In this document: in pieces, positions 1 to 10,634 of the stretch
How the letters are laid out: each line of letters begins with the position of its first letter
Numbering within the stretch: the first letter of the stretch is position 1
From: Benincasa hispida
Taxonomy: Eukaryota; Streptophyta; Magnoliopsida; Cucurbitales; Cucurbitaceae
DNA length: 64,000 nucleotides
Assembly: GCF_009727055.1 (NCBI RefSeq)
Contig: NC_052349.1
Span: 32,073,997-32,137,996 of the forward strand
Reading direction: 5' to 3'
Notes under the pieces: generated by a model
Databases searched by the model: none
Told to the model about the DNA's origin: nothing
Seen by the model: only the letters and a program-made list of their open reading frames with translations
Made by a program: the position numbers and the translations under genes

Positions 1-288
1 CCTCTTGAAATTCAAGCTCTATAGATGGATGTGAAAAGTGCCTTCCTGAACGGGTACCTAGACGAAGGGAAGTATGTGGATCAGCCTAAGGGATTTATTG
101 ATCCTCTCCAACCTGATTATGTGTTTAGACTAAAAAAGGCTTTATATGGTTTAAAACAGGCACCTCAGGCTTGGTATGATAGGTTTGCAACATTTCTTGT
201 CAACAATGGTTACGTAAGAGGTGGGGTTGACAAAACCTTGTTCGTAAAAAACCAAATGAAAATATGGTGATTGCTCAAGTGTACGTAG
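1..288 (+). pseudogene. Copia reverse transcriptase fragment (host of the Copia-1 insertion)
   Basis: This is a piece of a Ty1/copia reverse transcriptase that enters from the left window edge. The open stretch from 25 starts at [12 protein letters not shown], followed by YVDQPKGF and [16 protein letters not shown], the conserved copia RT fingers and palm blocks. The frame carries a TAG stop at 22-24 just before that block. It continues to MVIAQVYV, just short of the expected YVDD catalytic box, and is cut there by the LTR that starts at 289. The wording of the motifs differs from the Copia elements at 15-18 kb and 47-50 kb, so it belongs to another copia lineage. The right half with YVDD was not found in the window. 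It is non-functional. Confidence 0.9.
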
Positions 289-304
289 TGTTGAGTTGTA
301 TGTC
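289..304 (+). repeat. First 16 bp of the Copia-1 5' LTR, split by the Athila insertion
   Basis: The 16 bases starting TGTTGAGTTGTATGTC match the start of the Copia LTRs at 50486 and 59688 (TGTTGGGTTGTATGTC or a close variant). The rest of this LTR resumes at 10635. The last five bases, atgtc (300-304), are repeated at 10635-10639 and form the target-site duplication of the intervening Athila element. Confidence 0.85.
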
Positions 305-1979
305 TAATAACGAGCAGAAATGCACGTTATTACAGCGCAAAGTTATAAAACAATACAGGATTGCAATAGTAAAAATATACAATATCGTGTCCAAAAGCAT
401 TAGGTTCACAACATTGCGATCGCATGCTTCCATCGCATTAAAATAGCTAACTTATGTACTTTATGCAGGAAAATGCGTTGACGCAAGGTGGAAATGCGGT
501 CCAAAGAAACTAACGTCCGAGCGCATTAAGAGATTGCGACCGCAAGGCTATGCGATCGTCTGTACTCACGAAAATCTGCTCAAGAAAGTGGCTGCATAGA
601 GCCGGCGCATCAAGGTGGGCGCATCTGGGTGAAAGCATAATAAATCACGATGGGACAGAAAGTTGATGACGGTCGATTCTGAATTAAGTTGACAAGCCGT
701 TAACGACCTATTGTAGCAAGTACACTCAACTTTTCGGTGACAAATATTCGATGCATCAGACAGAGAATTAATGTCATCCCATCAGTGTAATCATATGAGA
801 GAAAAAACTCTTCACCCTGAAGCTCTATAAATACTGAAGGCCATCTTCATTGAAGGAGTTCGTTTAGTGCGCTCAGTTACAGAATTCACCATATAGATAA
901 AAGTTAGCCTTGTTCATAGTTTTTCTTTTACTTAGAAGGCGGAAGCGAGTGAAGGGAGATTACACCGAGAGATCGTCCCGGTGAACTCGGAAGAGTATTG
1001 GGAAATTTCAAAATCAGAGAGAGGGTCAACTCTTGCGGAAGCAAGAACATCTTTTGGGCATAATAGAGATAAAACAGTGTAAAAACCTTGGGAAGCAAGA
1101 CATTGCTACCAGGCTCTCTACCCTTATTTTTCATTGTCATTTTGTACTTTGAACCTTTTTATAAAAATGGAAATTGCATCTTTATATTTGTCTACTTTCT
1201 GTACATTACGCATGAGTAGCTAAATCTGTCGAATGGGTTGAGAAGCACTTAGCTAGCATAACCTGAGATCTTCATTCTATACGATTATCTTGTATTATGT
1301 ATGTGTCATTGTCCATTAGAGAAACTCAAGAGGGTAGTCTAAGGATAGAATCTAGGCTTGGAAAAATTAGATTAGAATCTAGGCTCGGGAAAGTCAGATT
1401 AGAACTGCAAAATCAAGAGATAGAAGGTTAGGAATAAGTTCTATTTGCTATTAACACATCACATGCACCCTAGAGATAGGATATGAATGTATGCGGTCGT
1501 CTTATCCTTGTGTGCATCTTTCGTCATCGCATAGGCAAGAAGTAGAGACTTAGGAATAAGCTTTATAGATATTATCGCATTCATCGCATGCGTCCTAAAA
1601 TTAGGAGCCATTGCATTTTCATTGGAAAATGAACTGTTGTCGCATGAGTGTAGCATGATCGCATAGTTTAAATGCATTCTCAGGAAACGCTAGACAAAGA
1701 CCTTTTCAACCCATTCCTCCGCATACTTAGTGTATCTGTCGCATAATTACTCTTTCCTTAAATTTGCCGCATACATTTTATACCTTAAACAACAAACCTA
1801 CCAACACTTTGATTTATTTGTTTCCGCAAAGTGATCTAAAATTACCATTGCATACTGTTTTCCATAGTCCCTGTGTTCGACCCTGGGCTTACCAGGCAAC
1901 TCAGTAGGATTTATACTGAGAAAACTTGCATGCACATCGCATTCTACACCATTATTTCATCGTATTAAATAACGCATCA
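305..1979 (+). repeat. Athila 5' LTR
   Basis: The 1675-bp LTR ends ...CGCATCA directly before the primer-binding site. Its start, TAATAACG, corresponds to TGATAATG in the other copy, so the terminal TG is mutated. The whole block is matched in reverse complement at 8781-10634. A TATAAATA box at 826-833 on the plus strand points towards gag, which shows that this copy is in the normal orientation. The LTR is rich in GCGAT/ATCGC words. Confidence 0.88.
826..833 (+). promoter_or_regulatory. TATA box of the Athila 5' LTR promoter
   Basis: TATAAATA within CTCTATAAATACTGAAGG lies about 1.15 kb upstream of the primer-binding site. This wording is typical of plant LTR promoters. The equivalent box in the right LTR reads on the minus strand (10107-10114). 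Confidence 0.6.
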
Positions 1980-1985
1980 AGTTTT

Positions 1986-2003
1986 TGGCGCCGTTTTCGG
2001 GGA
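1986..2003 (+). other. Primer-binding site, tRNA-Asp type (Athila)
   Basis: TGGCGCCGTTTTCGGGGA starts six bases after the LTR end. It differs by two bases from the TGGCGCCGTTGCCGGGGA site that plant Athila and Tat elements use with tRNA-Asp. It fixes the 5' LTR boundary and the plus-strand orientation of the element. Confidence 0.85.
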
Positions 2004-2075
2004 CTTCGGCAATACATTGTGCTAACAGTAATTTTTTTTTATTTTCTTTGCAGCTTTCAATCTCTAGCGAATTAT

Positions 2076-3700
2076 GACCCCGAGATTGAAAGAACGTTCC
2101 GACGAAGATTGAGAAACAACCGCCAACAAAAACAAGACAGAACTTTGAGAATGGCGGAACAACCGGAAGAGAGGCCAGCAAATGCAAATAATATAATGGC
2201 CAACCCCATCCTTCTGACAAATGACCGCAATAGACCCATTCGGGACTATGCGTCGCCCAACCTATATGATTTCTCCCCAAGAATCATGAGGCCAACTCCG
2301 AACGGATCGAGGTTCGAAATGAAATCGGTGATGCTGCAGATGATCCAAACTGCCGAATAGTTTGGTGATAGGTGTGGCGATGATCCGCACGCCCACCTTC
2401 GAAGTTTCATTGAGATCTGCAACACGTTTGTGTTCCCTAACATCTTCGTTGAGGAGGTTCGACTTACATTGTTTCCATTTTCGTTGTGTGACCAGGCACG
2501 AAAATGGGTTTATTCTCTCGAACCAGGGGAGATTACATCATGGGAGCAAGTAGTTGAGAAGTTTATAAAGAAGTACTTCCCTCCGACGGAGAACGCTAGA
2601 AGAAGGAAATTGATCACCAATTTTGAACAGGATAATGACAAATCGCTTAGCGACGCTTGGGCAAGGTTTAAGAGGCTAGTAAGAGATTGCCTGCATAACG
2701 GCTTACTAGACTGCTTATAGATGGAGATTTTCTACCATGGATTAAACCCTGCATCGCAAACGGCTACCAATGCGGTAGCAGCTGGAGGTCTGTTGGATAA
2801 AACTTATGATGAGGCCAAGAATATCCTTGATTGCATTTCTAAGAATCATGAAGACTGAAGAGAAAGCGATCAAAGATTGAGAATCAAGGACAGTGATGTG
2901 AATAATGAGGCCATCGCATCCCTTTAGAGTCAAATGACTGCGATGATGAACTTGATAAAGGGGATCAAAATCAATAGCCCATCAATGCATAATGGACAAG
3001 TCAACGTAATCAACCAGACGACCACAAGTTGTGCTACTTGTGGTGAAGGCCATCCAATGGAGGAATGCCTGAGAAACCCACAGTCAATCTATTTTATGAA
3101 GAATAATCTGTTTTCTAACACGTACAACCCTGGGTGGAGAAATAACTCTAACTTCGAGTGGAAAAATCAACAGCAAAATTTTCAATCAGTGGCGCAAAAA
3201 GAAGGGCCACCCAAATTTTTCCTACGAACCAACAGTCAAACGAACAATCAAGCTAACACTTCGTTGGCGCCGTAATCTTCCTCTTTGGAGAGTTTGTTGA
3301 AGCAATATATTGAAAAAAATGAAACAGTGCTTCAAAATCAAGCGACATCCATCCACAACCTGGAAATTTAGATAGGCCAGATCACGGGCGAACTAAAAAA
3401 TAGACTGCAAGGGGCACTGTCAAGTTCAAAAGAACTCCCACGCAACCCAGGGGGTACGGGGAAAGAGCAATGTCAAGTTGTGAGATTGCGGAGTGGAAAG
3501 ACTGTGGCGGGGGAAAAAAGGAGCCTAGCCGGACTGATCCAATTACGCGGGAACCAGAGATTGTGTTGACTTGAGGAGAAACAGAAGAAAAGAAGGTGAT
3601 GGAACCAGAGATTACGTCGACCTCGGAGCCGAAAGAACAGGGAACTGTAAGAATACAGCTGTCACCATTCCCTCAGAGACTTAAAAAGAAGAAAAATGAT
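2076..3700 (+). pseudogene. Athila gag (capsid-nucleocapsid) remnant
   Basis: One reading frame runs from YDPEIERTFRRRLR through a retrotransposon gag core (about 2360-2860; FPFSLCDQARKWVYSL, EKFIKKYFPP, SLSDAWARFKRL, FYHGLNP) to a CCHC-like knuckle CATCGEGHPMEEC near 3034. It then continues, frame-shifted, into the gag tail (NQATSIHNLE, QITGELKN, LRSGKT). Stops at 2358 (TAG), 2718 (TAG), near 2856 (TGA) and near 2925 (TAG) interrupt it. At least the first corresponds to an ancestral Gln codon. In life this protein would form the virus-like particle and bind element RNA; here it is dead. Confidence 0.88.
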
Positions 3701-4740
3701 GAGGTATAGTATCAACGTTTAATGGATATGCTAAAACAGTTGCATATTAACATTCCATTCACTAAAGCGATTGAATAGATGCCCGCATATGCGAAGTTTC
3801 TAAAGGATATGGTGACAAAGAAGAGAAGCACTGGTAAGTTCGCAATGGTGGATTTGACACAAAGTGCAAAATCTATAATCCACCGAAAATGCGCGACCCT
3901 AGAAGTTTCACTATACCTTGCTCTATTGGATGGTTATAAATCGGTCAAGCGCTATGCGATCTCGGGGCCAGCATCAACTTGATGCCCCTGTCAATTTTCA
4001 AGCAGCTGAATGTGGGGTAGCTTGCGCCCACGACGGTGATTCTCCAATTAGTGGATAGATCTCTTGTACATCCAGAGGGGAAGGTGAAGGATGTTCTAGT
4101 TACGATCGATAAATTCATATTGCCAATAGATTTCATCATCCTGAACTACGAAGTAGACAAGGATGTGCCAATCATCCTGGGGCAACCATTTTTATCCATC
4201 GATCGCACTCAGATTGATGTGTATAAAGGAGAGTTCACACTGAACGTGAATGGATAAAAGCTCAGGTTTGACATTATCCGAGCCACGAAATATTTTGATG
4301 AAGAGAACCTCAATGAATCCGATGATGAACCAAGTTTGAATGAAGAAGAAAAATTTGAAGATGAGGATGCGATCGCATCTATTGCAGCATGCAATGCGAT
4401 TACAGAAAAAACAACTAACGATGATGAGATGATCGCATCCAAAGAAGACGAGCTGGCAGCAAGCGAAGAAAGAAAAACAACAAAACTATCTTTGGATCAC
4501 TCACCAACAATAGAGCTGAAGACCCTTCCTATCCACCTGAAGTATACATTTCTGGGGCAGAATGAAAAGCTACCTGTCATCATTTCCTCTGCACTTAATG
4601 AAGACCAAGAAAATGCGCTGCTGAGCATTCTAAGAAAGTATGTAAAAACAATTGGTTGAACGCTAGCAAACATTAGAGGGATCAGCCCCGCATATTGCAT
4701 GCATAGGATTCGTCTCGAAGAGAATCACAAAGGATCGATT
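3701..4740 (+). pseudogene. Athila protease and acidic linker remnant
   Basis: LHINIPFTKAIE and MPAYAKFLKDM (3730-3810) lead into a retropepsin. Its active-site motif, DLGASIN, starts at 3958, followed by LMPLSIFKQLNVG, VHPEGKVKDV, FIILNYEVD and PIILGQPFL. The flanking open frame (3779-3982) is out of phase with the active-site frame, so at least one indel is present, and a TAG follows the NVG motif. Downstream (4270-4640) is an acidic Glu/Asp/Ala-rich linker before RT. The linker region is loaded with GCGATCGCA words that read as Ala-Ile-Ala. It would cleave the polyprotein; it is inactive here. Confidence 0.82.
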
Positions 4741-5665
4741 GAACATCAGCTCAGACTCAGCCCTGTGATGAAGAAGGTCGTAAAGAAGGAGATAATCAAG
4801 TGGTTGACGTAGGAATCATCTATCCAATAGTCGACAGCACATGGGTCAGCCCCGTGCAATGCGTTCGAAGAAAAAAGGGATGACGGTAGTCTCTAATGCA
4901 AATAAAAAATTGATACCAATGAGGACCGTCACCGGATGGCGGATTTGCATGGACTACTACAAGTTAAATGCGGCAACAAAGAAGGATCATTTCCCTTTGC
5001 CTTTTATCGACCAAATGCTAGATTGCCTAGCTAGAAATGATTTTTACTGCTTCTTGGATGGATATGCCTGCTATAACCAGATCATGATTGCTCCTGAAGA
5101 TTAAGAAAAAACCACATTCACCTACCCGTATGGAACATTTGCATTTCGATGCATGTTGTTCGCCCTTTGCAATGCGATGATCACTTTCCAAAGGTGTATG
5201 ATGGCCATCTTTTCTGAATATCTCGAAGACTCTGTAGAAATTTTCATGGACGACTTCTCTGTGTATGGGAAAACATATGAAGTTTGTCTCAACAACCTGG
5301 AGAAGATATTGAAAATATGTGAAGAGACGAACCTCGTGCTTAATTGGGAGAAATGCCACTTCATGGTAAAGGAAGGCATTGTGCATGGGCACAAGGTCTC
5401 CAAGGATGGGTTGGAGGTAGACAAGGCAAAAATTGAGGCGATTGAAAAGCTCTCACCACCAACGAATGTAAAGGCTATCAGGAGCTTCTTGGGACATACT
5501 GGATTTTATAGATGTTTTGTCAAAGACTTTTCAAAGATTGTACGACCACTGAGTGCATTGTTAGAGGCAGATAGAAAGTTTGACTTTGACGACCAATGCC
5601 TAAACGCATTCATGATTTTGAAGAACGCACTAACAGCCGCACCTGTATTGATCGCACTAGACTAG
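4741..5665 (+). pseudogene. Athila reverse transcriptase remnant
   Basis: The RT blocks are recognisable in order: IIYPIVDSTWVSPVQ (another frame), GWRICMDYYKLN, FPLPFIDQMLD, YGTFAFRCMLFALCNA, then the catalytic FMDDFSVYG near 5246-5272 and GHKVSKDGLEVD...FLGHTGFYRCF. There is a frameshift around 4840 and a TAA at 5102-5104, and the frame closes with TAG at 5663. Both aspartates of the DD pair are kept, so the catalytic core is intact even though the polyprotein is broken. Confidence 0.9.
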
Positions 5666-6035
5666 ACACAACCCTTTGAATTAATGTGCGATGCAAGCGA
5701 TTATGTGATGGGAGCAGTGCTGGCTCAGAAGAAGAAAATAATGCTACAACCCATCACATATGCGAGTAAAACCTTGAATCCTGCTCAAACAAACTACACC
5801 ACCACAAAAAAAACTGCTTGCATGATATTTGTATTGGAAAACTTCAGAGCTTATTTGCTGGGAACTAAAGTACTCATTCACACTGACCACTCGACAATAA
5901 AATATATGATGACAAAGAAAGATGCGAAGCCAAGATTGATTAGATGTGTTCTTTTCCTCCAGGAATTCGATATGGAAAACATTGATCGCAAGTGGACAGA
6001 GAACCAGGTTGCGGACCATTTGTCCAGATTAGAAA
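5666..6035 (+). pseudogene. Athila RNase H remnant
   Basis: It is in frame with the RT after one stop. [16 protein letters not shown] (first Asp), [38 protein letters not shown] and [11 protein letters not shown] follow one another. These are the RNase H blocks of gypsy elements, with the final catalytic Asp in ADHLSRL. It would remove the RNA strand during reverse transcription. The canonical Glu in the TTTEKE motif reads TTTKKT here, which would impair catalysis. Confidence 0.88.
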
Positions 6036-7491
6036 ATCCAGAAGTTAACCGCAACCAGTCAGAGGTGAGCGCAATATTCCCAGATGAACAACTATTTAAG
6101 ATTGAAGAATTACCATGGTACGCGGACGTGGTAAATTTTCTGGTTTGCGAACAATTTCTCGAAGATTATACAGACCACCAAAAGAGGCGGCTCAGGCATG
6201 AATGCAGATCATATTATTGGAATGAGCCAAATCTGTATAAGAGGGGGTCAGACCAGATTTTGCGTCTGTGCGTACCAGATGCTGCTCACCAACGCATATT
6301 ATCACAATGTCATAACTCACCATATGAAGGGCACTTTAGAGGCCAACGCACAGTAGCGAAAGTATTACAAAGTGGGTATTATTGGCCAACACTATTCAAG
6401 GATACAAGAGACTACACGATGAAGTGTGACCAGTGCCAACACACGGGTAATATTTCATGGAAGCATGCGATGCTCATGAACATCGTTTTAGAACTGGAAT
6501 TGTTCGACGTCTGGGGCATTGACTTCATGGGACCATTTCCACCATCGAATGGTCACAAATATATTCTGTTAGCTGTCAACTACATTTCCAAATAGGTAGA
6601 AGCGGTAGCATGCACCGCAAACGATGCGGCGGTAGTCTCCATGTTCCTGAAGAAAAATATTTTCACTCGTTTTGGCACTCTACGTGCCATAATAAGTGAT
6701 GAAGGCTCCCACTTTTTCAATCACATAGTCAACAACTTGTTGCTCAAATATAATATCCTCCATAAGTGGCCACCGCATACCATCCGCAGATAAATGGTCA
6801 AGTTGAAGTGTCCAACCGAGAAATCAAGCTGATATTAGAGAAGGTGGTAAAGCCTTCACGAAAAGATTGGGCAACAAAGTTGGACGTTGCACTGTGGGCA
6901 TATAGGACCGCCTATAAGACACCTATAGGCATGTCTCCATATACGTTGGTGTTTGGTAAGACATGTCATTTACCACTTGAGCTAGGGCACAAAGCACTGT
7001 GGGCGGTGAAAAAGCTTAACTTTGACTTAAAGGCAGCAGGGGAAGCAAGGAAACTCTAGTTGGTTGAGCTGGATGAATGGAAAATGCAAGCTTATGAGAA
7101 TGCCAAAATTTACAAAGAACGAGCAAAACGTTGGCATGACAAATAGCTATGGGGGAAGAATCTCCACGTCGAACANCAAGCTTATGAGAATGCCAAAATT
7201 TACAAAGAACGAGCAAAACGTTGGCATGACAAATAGCTATGGGGGAAGAATCTCCACGTCGAACAAAAAGTCCTACTTTTCAATTCGCGGCTATGGCTCT
7301 TTCCCGACAAATTAAATTCAGGATGGTCCGGACCCTTTATAATCAAAGAAGTATTCCCGCATGGCGCGATCGAACTGATTAATGAGGAAGGGACCTACAC
7401 GTTCAAGGTTAACGGGCAAAGAGTCAAGATATATTGCAGAGGTGATTTTCATCGAGAAAAGACCTCTGTAGACCTGAGAAATCCAGACTGA
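6036..7491 (+). pseudogene. Athila integrase remnant with an 89-bp artefactual duplication
   Basis: The zinc-binding HHCC part ([18 protein letters not shown]...CDQCQ, 6280-6440) is followed by the catalytic core with [10 protein letters not shown] (first Asp), ISDEGSHFF (second Asp) and, in another frame from 6766, [14 protein letters not shown] (Glu). The C-terminal part has [38 protein letters not shown] and WSGPF, ending at a TGA at 7489. Stops follow NYISK (6595) and KL (7059). Within it, 7087-7175 and 7177-7265 are identical and separated by one N. Removing one copy gives the normal domain order. Confidence 0.88.
7087..7265. other. Perfect 89-bp duplication around a single N
   Basis: 7087-7175 equals 7177-7265 exactly, with one N at 7176. 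Family comparison shows only one copy belongs in the integrase C-terminus. This is most likely unmerged overlapping contig ends. Confidence 0.9.
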
Positions 7492-8780
7492 AGAAAAATC
7501 GAGTGGTCTCTGTGCTGGCATGCGACGGAAAATCATCAGGGGCGCAAGTCTTTTGGAATATCCTTTTCTTACCAATGATTAATAAACTCTCACTACTCTT
7601 CTTTCTTTTAACTTTTATCGTATATATATCTTTGAAAAAATGGAAATTGCATAAAAAAAATTGTTAACTTTGTTCTTTTTTCATTATTTGACCCTTTCAA
7701 TGTTTTCTTTGCAACGATCGTGGTGAACGATTGCAGAGGAGCTACACGTTAGATGCAACTACTTTATTCCGCTACCGCAATCAAAGAAAATAGTTCACCG
7801 CAAGGAAGGATGCGATCACAAATAATGCGGGCGACAGAGCAAATTTGGGGATTGCATCTCTCCTTGACTTTGTCTATTCCAAATTTTACACTATCGCATT
7901 GCATTTTCACTCTAAAAATTTTATCATCGCATCCTCTTTAGTCGGCGCCGCATTATTTCTCCTTGCCAATTATGATTTCATTGATGAAACGTGCTTCTAT
8001 TTTTTTGTATATACTAGAGTCAACTTAAATTTAGGACAATCAACTCATGAAATATTTCTAGAAGTTAGTGGTCTGCTAGCTTTCTTTCAAACTGACTTTT
8101 TACAAAACTTCCTAAGAGCATCACATGACTTCTTTCAATCTTTTAGCAATGGGGACATTGGTCCGTTTTAAATTTGGGGGTGTGGTATTCATTTTAACCT
8201 TGCTATTTTTAGGTTCAAAAAAAAAAAAATCATAACATTGCAATAAGATCCTACTTGTAGTTGGATGTTCACATGACACACATGGGAGCAAGCCAAAACG
8301 AAGGTAGGAATCGTGATCAATGCATAAATAAAATGATCGCAACTCCGCTACCAAACGGGCATGAGTTTAGACTGAGAAAGAGCGCCTTGCTCGTAGTTGG
8401 ATGTTCGCATGACACACGTGGGAACAAGGAAAAATAAAGGCTAGGCACTTGGATCAGCGCAAGGTTCAGAAAAAAATAATAATGTCAAGAAATATGCAAG
8501 GATAAAAATCATTTGAGAATACCCAGTGAAATTTTTTTTCTGATATAAATCATGTGATGCCTTGGAAGCTAGTAAAAACTTCTTGAAGCTTAAACTTGCG
8601 GTCCCTAACTTTTAGAAATATTTTAAGAGGCCTGGATAAAAATTAAGGAGATTTTGGTACATAGGATTTGAATAAGGCATCCTTGAAAAATCTAGGAAAG
8701 AGAAAGCGGGTGACTTTCTAAAGAAAATCTTTAGTTTATGTTTGAGGACAAGCATTGTTTAAATTTGGGGTGGAAAAACT
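7492..8780 (+). other. Athila 3' non-coding region and polypurine tract
   Basis: About 1.3 kb lies between pol and the right LTR. Two purine-rich tracts occur: AAATTTGGGGGTGTGG near 8170 and AAATTTGGGGTGGAAAA at 8761-8777, the second directly before the LTR. A block around 8245-8290 (TAGTTGGATGTTCACATGAC) is repeated near 8390-8430 (TAGTTGGATGTTCGCATGAC). Athila elements often carry an env-like gene here. I see only a 108-residue open frame at 7845-8171 without recognisable motifs, which I do not call a gene. Confidence 0.65.
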
Positions 8781-9708
8781 TGATGCGTTATTTAATGCGA
8801 TGAAATAATGGTGTAGAATGCGATGGTGGCATATGTGTTGTGCATGCAAGTTTTCTCAGTAAGACCCAAGTATAAATCCTATTGAGTTGACTGGTAAGCC
8901 CAGGGTCGAACACAGGGACGAAAGAAAACAGTATGTGATGGTAATTTTAGATCACTTTGCGGTAACAAATAAATCAAAGTGTTGGTAGGTTTGTCGTTTA
9001 AGGTATAAAATGTATGCGGCGAATTTGAGAGAAGAGTAATTATGAGATAGATACACTGAGTATGCGGAGGAATGGGTTGAGAAGGTCTTTAGCTAGCGTT
9101 TCCTGAGAATGCGTTCAAGCTATGCGATCATGCTACACTCATGCGACAGCAGTTTATTTTCCAATGCAAATGCGATGGCTCCTAATTTTAGGACACATGC
9201 GATGAATGTGATAATATCTATAGAGCTTATTCCTAAGTCTCTACTTCTTGTCTATGCAATGACGAAAGATGCACACAAGGACAAGGCGACCGCATACAAT
9301 CATATCCTATCTTTAGGGTGCATGCGATGCATTAATAGCAAATAAACTTATTCCTAAGCTTCTATCTCTTGATTATGTGGTTCTAATTTGACTCTCCTGA
9401 GCCTAGATTCTAATCTGACTTTTTCAACCTAGATTCTATCCTTACACTACCCTCCCGAGTATCTCTAATGGACGAATGATGCATATATAATACAAGATAA
9501 TCGCATAGAATTAAGATCTCAGGTTATGCTAGCTAAGTGCTTCTCAACCCATTTAACAGATTTAGCTACTCATACGTAATGTACAGAGAGTGGACAGATA
9601 TAAAGATGCCATTTCTATTTTTACAAATAGGTTCAAAGTACAAAATGACAATGAAAAATAAGGGTAGAGAGCCTGGTAGCAATGTCTTGCTTCCCAAGGT
9701 TTTTACAC

Positions 9709-9746
9709 CTGTCTCTTATACACATCTAGATGTGTATAAGAGACAG
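9709..9746. other. Nextera mate-pair junction adapter (sequencing artefact)
   Basis: CTGTCTCTTATACACATCT is followed directly by AGATGTGTATAAGAGACAG. These are the 19-bp Tn5 mosaic end and its reverse complement joined head to head. This is the circularisation junction of Illumina Nextera mate-pair libraries, not plant DNA. In the plus frame it yields the well-known contaminant peptide VSYTHLDVYKRQ. Confidence 0.97.
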
Positions 9747-9833
9747 CAAAAGATGTTCCTGCTTCCGCAAGAGTTGGCTCTCTCTCTCTGATCTCGACGC
9801 ATCCAACACTCTTTCAAGTTCACTGGTCTAATC

Positions 9834-9871
9834 CTGTCTCTTATACACATCTAGATGTGTATAAGAGACAG
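9834..9871. other. Second Nextera mate-pair junction adapter (sequencing artefact)
   Basis: This is the same 38-bp head-to-head mosaic-end junction as at 9709-9746. The 87 bp between the two copies (9747-9833) are a variant copy of LTR sequence that also follows the second junction, so raw read-through of mate-pair fragments was built into the contig. Confidence 0.97.
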
Positions 9872-10634
9872 TCTCTATTCTGCCCAAAAGATGTTCTTAC
9901 TTCCGCAAGAGTTGGCTCTCTCTCTGATTTTGAAGCTTCCGACACTCTTCCGAGTTCACCGGGACGATCTCTCAGTGTAATCTCCCTTCACTCGTTTCTG
10001 CCTTCTAAGTAAAAGAAAAACTATGAATAAGGATAACTTCTATTTATATGGTGAATTCTGTAACTAAGCGAACTGAACGAACTTCTTCAATGAAGATGGC
10101 CTTCGGTATTTATAGAGTTTTAGGTAAAGAGCCTTTTCTCTCATATGATTGCACTGATAGGATGACATTAATTCTCTGTCTGATATGTCGAATATTTGTC
10201 ACCGAAAAGTTGAGTGTACTTGCTACAGTAGGTCGTTAACGGCTTGTCAACTTAATTCGAAATCGATCGTCATCAGCTTTCTGTCCCATCGTGATTTATG
10301 AAGCTTTCACCCAGGTGCGTTTACCTTGATGCGTCGGCTCTATGCGGTCACCTTCTTGAGCAAATTTTTGCGAGTACAGACGATCACATATCCTTGCGGT
10401 CGCAATCTCTTAATGCACTCGGACGTTAATTTCTTTGGATCGCATTTCCGTCTTGCGTCAACACATTTTCCTGCATAAAATACATGAGTTAGTTGTTTTA
10501 ATGTGATGGACGGATGCAATCTCAATGTTGTGAACTTAATGTTGTTGGACACAATATTGTATATTTTTACCATCGCAATCCTACATTGTTTTATAACTTT
10601 GCGCTATTATAACGTGCATTTCTGTCCATTATCA

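Larger units (their letters stand above)
305..10634 (+). mobile_element. Athila-type Ty3/gypsy LTR retrotransposon, decayed, with inverted 3' LTR
   Basis: This is an LTR retrotransposon of the Athila branch. In order it has: LTR 305-1979, tRNA-Asp primer-binding site, gag, protease, RT, RNase H, integrase, a long 3' non-coding part, polypurine tract and second LTR 8781-10634. Athila identity comes from the CATCGEGHPMEEC zinc knuckle, the DLGASINLMPLS protease motif and the integrase C-terminal block LFNSRL...SGPF. A 5-bp duplication, atgtc, flanks it inside a Copia LTR. Every coding part has stops and frameshifts, so it is not autonomous. Unusually, the 3' LTR is the reverse complement of the 5' LTR. 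Confidence 0.9.
8781..10634 (-). repeat. Athila right LTR, inverted relative to the left LTR
   Basis: It starts TGATGCGTTATTTAATGCG and ends ...CCATTATCA, the reverse complement of the left LTR (305-1979). Its TATA box (10107-10114) points left, towards the element body. It is about 180 bp longer than the left copy. The surplus is explained by two adapter junctions and a duplicated piece at 9709-9890. Immediately outside it is the target-site duplication atgtc (10635-10639). The inversion could be real or a scaffolding error. Confidence 0.85.

Noticed and set aside
7845..8171. 108-aa frame as a possible Athila env-like protein
   Set aside because: No signal peptide and transmembrane pattern of the right kind, no family motif, and it sits in a decayed non-coding part.
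9537..9791. 84-aa open frame ending in VSYTHLDVYKRQ
   Set aside because: It is produced by the Nextera adapter junction inside an LTR; not a protein.
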